Counted from the stretch's first letter, positions 1 to 5,060 are shown. The stretch is DNA of 6,951 nt from Lentisphaerota bacterium (GCA_020201415.1 JAIVGW010000309.1:1-6951); one strand, 5' to 3'. Notes: generated from the letters alone by a model not told the origin. Made by a program: numbers and translations.

Positions 1-40
1 GTTTTAAGAATAATTTTAACCGCCCGCTCGTCTGACTCAC

Positions 41-161
41 TTCCGCCGTCGCCAAGGCTATGGCGGACAAGCAAGACGCCTGTCTGCGTGCGAACGCACA
101 GGCAGGCCAAGTTTACCACGCCAACGGCATGGAGCGCCAAGAAGATTCATGTTCGCGGGGT
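41..161 (+). repeat. Intergenic repeat R4, left copy, with a nested 34-bp insertion
   Basis: Positions 41-72, 107-139 and 141-161 match 6089-6120, 6122-6154 and 6156-6176 base for base, apart from one a/g difference at 140/6155. The left copy carries 34 extra bases (73-106) where the right copy has a single g. The surrounding open frame (60-380) is simply a translation of repeat sequence and I do not consider it a gene. The first part (ccgtcgccaaggctatggcg) is itself an imperfect palindrome. Confidence 0.85.
73..106 (+). repeat. Nested hairpin insertion inside R4
   Basis: Present in the left R4 copy only. It folds as cctgtc (79-84) pairing with ggcagg (101-106, one T·G pair), then gtgc (88-91) with gcac (96-99) around a gaac loop. 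An internal bulge lies between the two stems. The right copy of R4 acts as the empty site, which marks this as a discrete small mobile or copied palindrome. Confidence 0.7.
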
Positions 162-163
162 AT

Positions 164-264
164 CCCTTCGACGATGCTCAGGGCGAGTCCGCGAACATTG
201 ACTTGCGTTTCTAATGACGAATATTTTATCCGGCGTCTAACCCTTCGACTATGCTCAGGACAGG
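164..264 (+). repeat. Two R3 units (24-bp cccttcgac..gctcagg)
   Basis: Units at 164-187 and 241-264 share cccttcgac, a variable ta/ga, then tgctcagg. Related units occur three times in tandem at 6180-6251 and inverted at 5025-5044. The unit is an imperfect inverted repeat (CCCT..AGGG ends). The sequence between the two units (193-240) holds no recognisable gene. Confidence 0.75.
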
Positions 265-270
265 CCCGCC

Positions 271-314
271 GGATAAACTTCTGCCCTTGGCGTACTTTGC
301 GCCTTCGCGGTTCA
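271..314 (+). repeat. Repeat R5 without its palindrome (empty site)
   Basis: ggataaacttctgcccttgg is shared with 5988-6007, and the following tttgcgcc and ggttcaa recur at 5754-5802 and 6012-6062. Here tttgcgcc is followed by only ttcgc and then ggttcaa. In the other two copies a 28-bp inverted repeat plus ggggccgt is interposed. This copy therefore looks like the unoccupied form. Confidence 0.65.
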
Positions 315-324
315 AATTATATTT

Positions 325-500
325 GGGGTCAGTCCTTCAAACTTCAAATAGGCTTAACTTTCTTGATGCGAACAGGATAAATCTGTTTTAGGTTTTAGGT
401 GTTACGTTTTAGGTTTTATGCGATGAGGACGGCTCGGTCGGAGACCTCGCCCTACCTTCCCGACCGACCTGCCCGCCCGACCTGGCAGACGGCTCGGTCG
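325..500 (+). repeat. Composite repeat R1 + R6 + R2 (copy 1)
   Basis: R1 (ggggtcagtccttcaaac.., 325-359) is followed by gcgaacaggataaatctg and a run of TTTTAGG-like heptamers (386-418). R2 follows from 427, with the hairpin ggctcggtcggagacctcgcc and C-rich spacers, ending with a second partial ggctcggtcg. The same order recurs at 3381-3530, matching over gcgaacaggataaatctg and the heptamers. No gene is visible in 1-668; the minus-strand open frame 402-611 only spans this repeat. Confidence 0.8.
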
Positions 501-507
501 TGAATTC

Positions 508-545
508 GGGGTCAGACCTTCAAACTTCAAATAGGCCCAACTTTT
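508..545 (+). repeat. R1 repeat, copy 2
   Basis: ggggtcagaccttcaaactt followed by caaataggcccaacttt, directly abutting the truncated second R2 unit of copy 1. It differs from other R1 copies by gac for gtc. It lies on the 3' side of the DUF2283 module. Confidence 0.75.
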
Positions 546-668
546 CGCTACCGTCCCACAGGGACAGGCATGTTGGAATATTGGAACAATGGAATAATGT
601 ATCATCATCATTCTATCTTTCCTTCATTCCATTTTCCACGGGATGCCTCTGAATTCTGCATGAACTAA

Positions 669-881
669 CTACGCCACCACTACTTCAACGGGTAAAGGTG
701 GTTTTATCTTGAGTGATTTCATCAGATATAATTTTTCCAGACCTATTACTCGCCCTTTTTTATCTTTTTTTAGAACAACCCCCCCGCCAACCTCTTCAGA
801 AACCACTTCTTTTGAGGGATTACCAAACCATATATCCATAGTGTCAGTTTCTTTGTGATAATAAATTTTTACTTTGTCCAT
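669..881 (-). CDS. DUF2283 family protein, likely antitoxin
   Basis: The 70-residue product matches the DUF2283 pattern: an N-terminal YYHKETDTMDIWFG segment (about residues 7-20), then EEVGGGVVLKKDKKGRVIGLE (29-49). DUF2283 proteins are small, mostly beta, and commonly sit beside a small partner gene in TA-like pairs; the biochemical role is not established. The ATG at 881 follows GGAAGGGA at good spacing, and the gene overlaps the upstream nuclease-like gene by 13 bp (869-881), implying coupled translation. The sequence is intact and normal in length. A role as antitoxin is inferred from context. It could equally be a small accessory protein. Confidence 0.8.
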   Translation of the reverse strand: MDKVKIYYHKETDTMDIWFGNPSKEVVSEEVGGGVVLKKDKKGRVIGLEKLYLMKSLKIKPPLPVEVVVA

Positions 882-1186
882 ACGACATTCCCTTCCTTTA
901 GTTTATCAACCGGATACGCAGTTATCAAAAAACCTTCCCCACGACCAACATGCCTAGCCACGGCACAATATATTCGACCATCGATTTTCTTGTAATACAA
1001 GAAGACAGAATGATCCACTTTGCTTTTCCTGATTTCATCCGGACGCGATAAAACTGATTTAACTATCCGCGCTTTACCATTAAGCACTTTATGCTTAATT
1101 GTTGTAATATACACCCAATATTCTCGCGTTGTTCTTATTTGAACATCCAACGGTGTAGAAATTACAAAATAATACTCAGTTTGCAT
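869..1186 (-). CDS. Small BECR-fold-like nuclease (candidate toxin), partner of DUF2283
   Basis: The 105-residue basic protein has the layout of the small barnase/EndoU/ColicinE5-D/RelE-like families often found upstream of DUF2283. It has IKH at 30-32, a PDEIRKSK stretch (49-56), paired tyrosines at 64-65 and a C-terminal GFLITAYPVDKLKEG (85-99). The H32 and T89-A90-Y91 residues resemble conserved positions in that family from memory. Its annotation elsewhere is often DUF4258-like. The start at 1186 is an ATG with only a weak GAG upstream. Order is toxin first, antitoxin second. Fragment wecB ends 22 bp upstream. RNase activity is inferred only; confidence in a real gene is high, in the function moderate. 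Confidence 0.75.
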   Translation of the reverse strand: MQTEYYFVISTPLDVQIRTTREYWVYITTIKHKVLNGKARIVKSVLSRPDEIRKSKVDHSVFLYYKKIDGRIYCAVARHVGRGEGFLITAYPVDKLKEGNVVWTK

Positions 1187-1208
1187 TGCTCAATACTAAT
1201 TAAATTTT

Positions 1209-1586
1209 TTACCCTGCTTTTAGCAGTCCGGCTTCAACATGTCCCACTGGAATATGCCGATAGAAGGCAGCCAGGGCACCGTAAAACGCTGTTGTTGTAT
1301 CACCTTGCACTATGACCATATCGGGTTGGGATTCTGCGAGACAGGTATCTATTGCGGTAATGGCCCGCCCCGTCAGACCGGCCAACGTCTGATCGGGCTG
1401 CATTAAATTCAAATCCAGATCGGGATCCACGCCAAAAACGCCCAATACCTGATCCAGCATCTGCCGATGCTGGCCGGTAACGCATACATGTGCATTGAAC
1501 TCAGGATCTTCGCGTAACGCCAGCACTAACGGACACAACTTGATGGCTTCCGGCCGCGTCCCGAATATCAATGATATTTTTTTCAA
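1209..1586 (-). pseudogene. wecB: 5' fragment of UDP-N-acetylglucosamine 2-epimerase (non-hydrolysing)
   Basis: The 125 residues start like a complete WecB/MnaA (KKISLIFGTRPEAIKL). They continue through TGQHRQML (37-44), QGDTTTA (94-100) and GHVEAGL (115-121), then break into LKAG and a stop. The family is about 370 residues long and interconverts UDP-GlcNAc and UDP-ManNAc. D96 and E118 correspond to E. coli WecB D95 and E117, but the C-terminal half with the UDP-binding site and catalytic His is absent, so the product cannot work. The start is a TTG at 1584-1586, right where repeat R1 begins (1590); the original ATG was probably lost at that junction. There is no sugar-pathway neighbour, so this is a relic of an older gene cut on both sides. 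Confidence 0.9.
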
Positions 1587-1589
1587 TTT

Positions 1590-1726
1590 GGGGTCAGTCC
1601 TTCAAATTCAAATAAGCTTAACTATTTTTATTAAAGCAGGATATGAAAGCGGCGTCGAGCCGCCGCACTCCAAAATGGAGGACGGCGCGCTCGGAGATCG
1701 CGCCCTACCTGCCCGCCCGACCTGGA
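1590..1726 (+). repeat. Composite repeat R1 + R2 (copy 3), perfect 97-bp duplicate
   Basis: Bases 1590-1686 are identical to 5818-5914. R1 runs into gcttaactatttttattaaa, then the R2 hairpin gcggc-gtcga-gccgc and cactccaaaatggaggacgg. After 1686 the copies part: here the hairpin is ggcgcgctcggagatcgcgcc-type, there ggctcggtcggagacctcgcc-type. The left edge meets the first codons of the wecB fragment. Confidence 0.9.
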
Positions 1727-1756
1727 AAGATGCGGGTAAGATGGGTCATAATTTAA

Positions 1757-1817
1757 ATTGGAAACTGTCTTGCCGGAGCCGGATCCGCCACCAGCGGAGA
1801 AACTCAAACTGGAAACT
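1757..1817 (+). repeat. GC-rich palindrome between near-identical 10-bp direct repeats
   Basis: attggaaact (1757-1766) and actggaaact (1808-1817) flank a GC-rich core with the perfect palindrome cggatccg (1780-1787) and the hairpin tccgc-cacca-gcgga (1784-1798). It lies just beyond the 3' end of vapC. It could be a small inserted element or act as a weak transcription stop for vapC, but no T-run follows on the minus strand. Confidence 0.45.
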
Positions 1818-1833
1818 TGGCACCATGACCTTC

Positions 1834-2232
1834 TCAAGCAAGATCAACTACACGACAACGTCCAAGATTATCGGACCGGCGCGCAAAAGCCTTGTCGAAA
1901 GTTGCGAGTGTGTCGATATCTTGCGAACAGGACAAGTGCAACGCATCAGCAAAGTCAAGGCCATCGGCATGCCACTCAACTGCCGACCGAAGACAGACCA
2001 CATCCGCCACATGAACTTGAGACAAACCAAGTAAATCACGAAAAGCCTTGGATACAGCACAAACATTATATCCATAAGCAAAGCGTAATACCCATTCCGT
2101 CTCAAGAAACACGGTATCGGGAATATAGATTTCAGTGCTGTTGAACAAAGACACAGCCTTTTGAAATTGCTCGGCATCATCACGGACCAGGAAACGCACC
2201 AACACATTGGTATCAATGGAAATCATCGCCAT
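1834..2232 (-). CDS. vapC: VapC-type PIN-domain RNase toxin
   Basis: The 132-residue protein is a complete PIN domain. It has ISIDTNVLVRFL at the N terminus (D7), FLETEWVLR (E44), GLDFADALHL (D93 and D96) and ATFDKAFAR (D113). These are the acidic residues that hold Mg2+/Mn2+ in this family. VapC proteins are cytosolic endoribonucleases that cleave tRNA or rRNA and are blocked by the cognate antitoxin. The first ATG is at 2232. A second ATG at 2226 fits the usual family start (MISIDTNVL) and makes an ATGA overlap with the antitoxin stop, so it may be the true start. The gene is second in an antitoxin-first operon. All catalytic residues are present, so it should be active. Confidence 0.95.
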   Translation of the reverse strand: MAMISIDTNVLVRFLVRDDAEQFQKAVSLFNSTEIYIPDTVFLETEWVLRFAYGYNVCAVSKAFRDLLGLSQVHVADVVCLRSAVEWHADGLDFADALHLSCSQDIDTLATFDKAFARRSDNLGRCRVVDLA

Positions 2233-2456
2233 TGTTCATTCACACCTTTTTCAATTGCAGCGTCCATGTCAGCCAGCGTCTTGGCAGGGCCGGCATATTT
2301 TAGACACCCAGCGACATCTTCCAATCGTGTTTTAGACATAGCATTGTTTTGCTCGGAATCCATAAAGGTAATTATTACACGAACATTGGGATTCGCCCTG
2401 ACTGGTTCAAGTGGCCGAATCATTTTACCGTCATAAACTCCTTGTATGGCATGCAT
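2223..2456 (-). CDS. VapB-like antitoxin of the PIN pair
   Basis: The 77-residue protein starts with an IQGVYDGKMIRPLEPV segment (4-19) followed by NVRVIITFMDSE (24-35), the short beta-rich N terminus seen in small antitoxins of the DUF104/AF2212-like kind. It ends in LEDVAGCLKYAGPAKTLADM (46-65), the helical part expected to wrap the PIN toxin and block its active site. The N-terminal part should dimerise and may bind its own promoter. The ATG at 2456 has a strong AGGAG (2462-2466). The end overlaps vapC by 4-10 bp, so the toxin is made only with the antitoxin. The assignment is by context and pattern; the exact family name is less certain than the role. Confidence 0.85.
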   Translation of the reverse strand: MHAIQGVYDGKMIRPLEPVRANPNVRVIITFMDSEQNNAMSKTRLEDVAGCLKYAGPAKTLADMDAAIEKGVNEQWR

Positions 2457-2460
2457 GAAC

Positions 2461-2466
2461 GCTCCT
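2461..2466 (-). promoter_or_regulatory. Ribosome binding site of the VapB-like antitoxin
   Basis: The minus strand reads AGGAGC followed by four bases and ATG at 2456. This is among the best Shine-Dalgarno matches in the window. It fits the need for antitoxin to be made in excess of VapC, which has no comparable site. Confidence 0.65.
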
Positions 2467-2610
2467 GTTAGTAATTTTGTATTTTCTTTACCAACGACAT
2501 GTTAGTAGTGTTTTTATTTGTTATTTTAACGACATTTGCTTTACAAAGCAAATTAAATGAGCTGAAAGAATAAGTCGGAAAAGGTTTTTTATATTTTGAT
2601 GATTTTTACG

Positions 2611-2760
2611 TTCTTGGTTCTTGGTTCTTGGTTTGTTTTAGGTGTTAGGTTTTAGGTTTTATTAGATAAAGACGGCTCGGTCGGAGACCTCGCCCTACCT
2701 TTCCCGTCCGACCTTCCCGCCCGACCTGGAAAGCGGCGTCGAGCCGCCGCACTCCAAAAT
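2611..2760 (+). repeat. Heptamer repeats followed by R2 (copy at the 3' side of hicA)
   Basis: Three perfect ttcttgg units (2611-2631) pass into 7-bp TTTTAGG/TGTTAGG units (2636-2661). R2 follows with hairpin ggctcggtcggagacctcgcc (2673-2693), C-rich spacer and gcggcgtcgagccgccgc (2733-2750). Further degenerate gttcNtgg units lie at 2792-2821. The gene-free stretch 2457-2857 holds only these and the vapB upstream region (2467-2560). Confidence 0.75.
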
Positions 2761-2857
2761 CGTTACAGATCAGTCGGTCCGTTGAGACATAGTTCATGGT
2801 TCGTGGTTTCTTGGTTCTTGGAGACCAGAAAATCCGGAATTATTTTAGAGGCGATTG

Positions 2858-3079
2858 CTACACATAAAAGACCGATTTAGGCACACCAGACTGGCGCACA
2901 ATCGACGTTAACGTGCCAATACGTACCTCACGATGCAACGGCACTGGAACTGTCACGGTTGACACCCCATCCTGTTTCTGCATTACAGCATGGCTTCCTC
3001 GTTGCCGAATCCGACAGAAACCATGTTGTTCAAGAATGTGGCAAACTTCTGCCCCGGAAAAATGACCGAGTTTAGGCAT
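2858..3079 (-). CDS. hicA: HicA family mRNA interferase toxin
   Basis: From the ATG at 3079 the product has 73 residues, a normal HicA length. It shows the dsRBD-like fold signature: SGAEVCHILEQHGF, then RQRGSHAVMQK with the catalytic histidine of the GSH motif (residue 30 from this start), then TVTVPVPLHREVRIGTLTSIVRQSGV. HicA binds and cleaves mRNA/tmRNA and is blocked by HicB. A longer reading from a TTG at 3091 is possible but would deepen the overlap; the ATG gives an 8-bp overlap with hicB (3072-3079). Gene order is antitoxin first, the reverse of the classical hicAB order but common. All key residues are present, so it should be active. Confidence 0.94.
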   Translation of the reverse strand: MPKLGHFSGAEVCHILEQHGFCRIRQRGSHAVMQKQDGVSTVTVPVPLHREVRIGTLTSIVRQSGVPKSVFYV

Positions 3080-3296
3080 GCACAGCCTCAAAACGAGTTA
3101 CATATACCTCACTGTGCATACGCTCCAGAAGTTCTTCAGGACTGGCACATTCCAGGAAAAGTTCAACTGCTTCCTTAAGGTTTGAGGTAGCACGCTCTAC
3201 TGTATCACCCTGACTAGCCACATCCAGTTCCGGACAGAGTGAAACGTACCCGCTACCCTCTCGTTCGACTAAGGCAGTTAAAGAATAGTTCTGCAT
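3072..3296 (-). CDS. hicB: HicB family antitoxin (short form)
   Basis: The 74-residue product has the HicB partial RNase-H-like fold: YSLTALVEREGSGYVSLCPELDVASQGDTVERATSNLKEAVELFLE (4-49). This is the typical pattern of a beta hairpin, then CPELDVASQGDTVEEA, then a helix. It lacks a C-terminal HTH or ribbon-helix-helix domain, so it belongs to the short class; DNA-binding autoregulation is not obvious from sequence. It binds HicA and blocks its active site. The ATG at 3296 lies 9 bp after AGGAG, slightly long spacing. The 3' end overlaps hicA by 8 bp. Confidence 0.93.
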   Translation of the reverse strand: MQNYSLTALVEREGSGYVSLCPELDVASQGDTVERATSNLKEAVELFLECASPEELLERMHSEVYVTRFEAVHA

Positions 3297-3330
3297 CTTT
3301 GAATACTCCTACAACCATAAGCATTAATAA

Positions 3331-3359
3331 AGAATAACGACATTGGCGGCGTGAAGCAA
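3331..3359 (-). promoter_or_regulatory. Candidate sigma70-type promoter of hicBA
   Basis: Minus strand TTGCTT (3354-3359) and TATTCT (3331-3336) are separated by exactly 17 bp, each matching 4 of 6 consensus bases, about 35 bp upstream of the hicB ATG. The spacer contains ATGTCGTT, which also occurs twice upstream of the vapB-like gene. It is only a sequence match. Confidence 0.35.
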
Positions 3360-3380
3360 GTTTTTTGTAAATCAAGAGCG

Positions 3381-3530
3381 TTCAGTCCTTCAAATTCAAA
3401 TTGGCACAACTTTTTGAATGCGAACAGGATAAATCTGTTTTAGGTTTTAGGTGTTATCCGATGAAGACGGCGCGCTCGGAGATCGCGCCCTACCTGCCCT
3501 GCCCGACCTTGAAGACGGCGCGCTCGGAGA
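3381..3530 (+). repeat. Composite repeat R1 + R6 + R2 (copy 4)
   Basis: An R1 variant beginning ttcagtccttcaaattcaaa (the gggg is replaced) is followed by gcgaacaggataaatctg and the heptamers, exactly as at 361-400. The R2 hairpin ggcgcgctcggagatcgcgcc (3469-3489) and a second partial one (3517-3530) follow, both in + orientation. The partial one stops about 27 bp before the end of the zinc-finger gene. Confidence 0.8.
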
Positions 3531-3556
3531 AACCTGTTCACACGGAAATGAATGAC

Positions 3557-3787
3557 TCACGCAAAAGCGAATGTTTCCACCTCAATCTTACGCGTCGGTT
3601 GGGAATGCTCTTGTACCATTTTGCGGACTTTTTCCACCGTCTCCAGACCGAAAGTCACTTCGCCACACCGGTCACAAACTTGGGCCGGCACTTGCTCAAC
3701 CAGCACTGTGTCGCCGCCAAAGCGGAAAAATTCGTCCATGTATTCCTGATGAAACACAGTATTACCACAAACATCACATTTTTTCAT
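3557..3787 (-). CDS. YgiT-type zinc-finger protein, MqsA-like antitoxin N-domain
   Basis: The ATG at 3787 overlaps the DUF4258 stop by 4 bp (ATGA), so it is preferred over the longer frame from 3817. The 76-residue product has two CxxC knuckles, CDVC (C4, C7) and CDRC (C38, C41), flanking a short beta region (DEFFRFGGDTVLVEQVPAQV). A helix follows with TFGLETVEKVRKMVQE. This is the zinc-binding domain of MqsA/YgiT; the C-terminal HTH of full MqsA is absent. Such short YgiT-type proteins often follow DUF4258 genes as putative antitoxins. It looks intact. The antitoxin role is by context; it may need another partner to bind DNA. Confidence 0.85.
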   Translation of the reverse strand: MKKCDVCGNTVFHQEYMDEFFRFGGDTVLVEQVPAQVCDRCGEVTFGLETVEKVRKMVQEHSQPTRKIEVETFAFA

Positions 3788-4020
3788 AAAGGCCTCCGTT
3801 TCCGATGTTCTTGCCATTTCTGCGGATTAGGCTCATAAAGTGTAATTATCTTAACCATATTTGAATCCGTGTAGCATATCTGCATATGTAGTGGTCGTTT
3901 TCCCCGTGTAAACCCAAGCAGTAAACAACTCGGAAGATATTTGTCATGGGGATATTCTTCAATAATCTCAGCTATCTCACCAGCCTGAATAATGTCCTCC
4001 GAACTGATATTTCGCTCCAC
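3784..4020 (-). CDS. DUF4258 family putative toxin, probably frameshifted at the 5' end
   Basis: The frame reads ERNISSEDIIQAGEIAEIIEEYPHDKYLPSCLLLGFTRGKRPLHMQI and later VKIITLYEPNPQKWQEH. This is the middle and C-terminal part of DUF4258, a family of small basic, RelE/barnase-like putative nucleases. The only start is a GTG at 4020 with no visible Shine-Dalgarno, and an in-frame TAA lies 15 bp before it. The expected N-terminal strand with FS.HA..R is found split: LDDSLYVEYIRFS is encoded in another frame (4066-4028) and HRAVERNIS continues in this frame. That pattern suggests a small indel near 4027-4030. The toxin may thus be inactive, or only the short form is made. Confidence 0.75.
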   Translation of the reverse strand: MERNISSEDIIQAGEIAEIIEEYPHDKYLPSCLLLGFTRGKRPLHMQICYTDSNMVKIITLYEPNPQKWQEHRKRRPL

Positions 4021-4061
4021 GGCTCGATGAAAATCTTATATATTCAACATACAGTGAATCA

Positions 4062-4397
4062 TCAAGGTCGCCGGATTTCAACAATCGTTTCTCCGGAAGT
4101 CAAGATGTGTACAATATCTTGCCACATCAAATCCAGCCATGTAAAAAGCAACTCATTTGCGCAGTTCCCTATCCGTATCCAAACAAGTCCAGGCGGGGCA
4201 GATGCCTGAAGAGAAAAATTGATAAAATCTTCATCTTTGGTAACAATTACCCATTTCTGCTGATCAGCAAATTTCCAGATATCAGTATCACTCGCATCGC
4301 GCAAGCCCATATCACGTACAGCTTTTGCCTCATACCCCTTTTCCTGAATCCAATCGGCCAAGGCTGGCGGTAACTGGGCATCAACAAGGAAACGCAT
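4062..4397 (-). CDS. DUF5615 PIN-like protein, putative toxin
   Basis: The 111-residue product from ATG 4397 begins MRFLVDAQLPPALADW (D6), has GLRDASDTDIWKFAD (D37, D39) and VIVTKDEDF (D55, D57). This is the conserved acidic array of DUF5615, a Mut7-C/PIN-like nuclease family. These genes are regularly paired with DUF433 antitoxins. The start at 4397 is one base after the DUF433 stop, and GAGGCGG lies just upstream in the end of that gene. A TTG start at 4412 is less likely. The 3' end overlaps the start region of the damaged DUF4258 frame. The residues needed for metal binding are present; nuclease activity is inferred from the family. Confidence 0.9.
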   Translation of the reverse strand: MRFLVDAQLPPALADWIQEKGYEAKAVRDMGLRDASDTDIWKFADQQKWVIVTKDEDFINFSLQASAPPGLVWIRIGNCANELLFTWLDLMWQDIVHILTSGETIVEIRRP

Positions 4398-4398
4398 A

Positions 4399-4617
4399 TT
4401 ATACCGCCTCAAGCACGGAATGATCTATATATTTGGAAGCATACGCCACACATGCGTGAATGTCTTCAATTTCCAAATCAGGGTAATATTTAAGAATATT
4501 ACTTACAGATGCTCCGCCCGCCAACATATCCAGTACATCTTTCACGCGAATCCGCATATTTCGCACACAGGGCCGTCCCCCGCACTGCTTGGGATTAATT
4601 GTAATTCTATTATTCAT
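4399..4617 (-). CDS. DUF433 family protein, VapB-type antitoxin
   Basis: The 72-residue product fits DUF433: ITINPKQCGGRPCVRNMRIRVKDVLDMLAGG (5-35), then SVSNILKYYPDLEIEDIHACVAYA (37-60). The family contains a winged or HTH-like domain and pairs with PIN-like DUF5615 proteins as an antitoxin that may also repress the operon. ATG 4617 is preceded by GGGAGA with 6-bp spacing, a strong site. The first base pairs overlap (ATGA) the end of an unrecognised upstream remnant. It leads a four-gene run: DUF433, DUF5615, DUF4258, zinc finger. Confidence 0.9.
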   Translation of the reverse strand: MNNRITINPKQCGGRPCVRNMRIRVKDVLDMLAGGASVSNILKYYPDLEIEDIHACVAYASKYIDHSVLEAV

Positions 4618-4724
4618 GAAAAATCTCCCAAAAGCTTTATGTCTTCAACGGTGAACTTCTTAATTGAATTATCTTCGAAATCATGGTGTGGTCAAGTTTT
4701 CTTTCCATCTGAAAACCATCTCAT
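4614..4724 (-). pseudogene. Unrecognised small coding remnant with an in-frame TGA
   Basis: From an ATG at 4724 the minus strand reads MRWFSDGKKT, a TGA (4692-4694), then PHHDFEDNSIKKFTVEDIKLLGDFS and a stop. That stop overlaps the DUF433 start by four bases (ATGA, 4614-4617). The charged, protein-like second part and coupled overlap suggest the end of a former gene; a TGG to TGA change would explain the stop. No family is recognised. There is no clear ribosome site for the ATG. Alternatively this is only noncoding leader sequence. Confidence 0.3.
4624..4695 (-). promoter_or_regulatory. Candidate promoter and ribosome site of the DUF433 operon
   Basis: Minus strand TTGACC (4690-4695), 16 bp, GATAAT (4668-4673), each 5 of 6 to the sigma70 consensus, is the best promoter match I found in the window. 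The ribosome site GGGAGA is at 4624-4629. The -10 lies about 50 bp before ATG 4617. It overlaps the coding-like remnant. Confidence 0.5.
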
Positions 4725-4732
4725 CCTTAGTG

Positions 4733-5060
4733 GGTTCGTGGTTCTTGGCTTGTTTCAGGTTTTAGGTGTTAGGTTTTATGCGATGAAGACGGCGCGCTCG
4801 TGAATGAAGCAAGCAGGCTGGAAGAGAAAGCGGCGTCGAGCCGCCGCACTCCAAAATGGAGGACGGCGCGATCGGAGAGCGCGCCCTACCTGCCCGCCCG
4901 ACCTGCCCCGCCCGACCTGGAAAGCGGCGTCGAGCCGCCGCACTCCAAAATGGCAGACGGCTCGGTCGGAGACCTCGCCCTACCTTTCCCGTCCGGCCTG
5001 GAAAGCGGCGTCGAGCCGCCGTAGCCCTGAGCTTAGTCGAAGGGGCGTAGGAGGACGATT
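4733..5060 (+). repeat. Heptamers and tandem R2 units with a nested inverted R3
   Basis: gttcgtggttcttgg and TTTTAGG/TGTTAGG heptamers are followed by a truncated R2, then R2 units at 4827-4920, 4921-5001 and a start at 5002-5020. Each unit begins aaagcggcgtcgagccgccg. The first unit has a third hairpin form, ggcgcgatcggagagcgcgc. The last runs into gtag, an inverted R3 (5025-5044), then gcgtaggaggacgattcaa as in R5. The open frames here on both strands are repeat translations. Gene-free stretch 4725-5078 holds nothing else. Confidence 0.85.

Noticed and set aside
60..380. 106-codon plus-strand open frame
   Set aside because: It crosses R4, R3 and R5 repeats, with no ribosome site and no protein-like pattern; the STMLRASP segment is translated R3.
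386..418. Telomere-like TTTTAGG repeats
   Set aside because: Only a few imperfect heptamers in the middle of bacterial genes; it is a slippage repeat, not a chromosome end.
352..541. Integron attC-like motif (gcttaac and gcccaac fit RYYYAAC inside R1)
   Set aside because: No matching GTTRRRY partner at a proper distance in most R1 copies, copy 4 has gcacaac which breaks the motif, and no integrase gene is seen.
1201..1645. Inverted repeat around the wecB fragment (ccctgctttta versus taaagcagga)
   Set aside because: Only about 10 of 13 bases match, and the right part is a normal piece of R1; too weak to call terminal repeats.
1631..1837. Possible P-loop (GGGSGSGKT) on the minus strand
   Set aside because: It arises from the GC-rich palindrome at 1771-1798, lacks other ATPase motifs and is surrounded by repeat translation.
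1495..2144. Plus-strand open frames of 179 and 128 codons
   Set aside because: They run antisense to wecB and vapC and across R1/R2; the minus strand has the recognisable PIN and WecB motifs.
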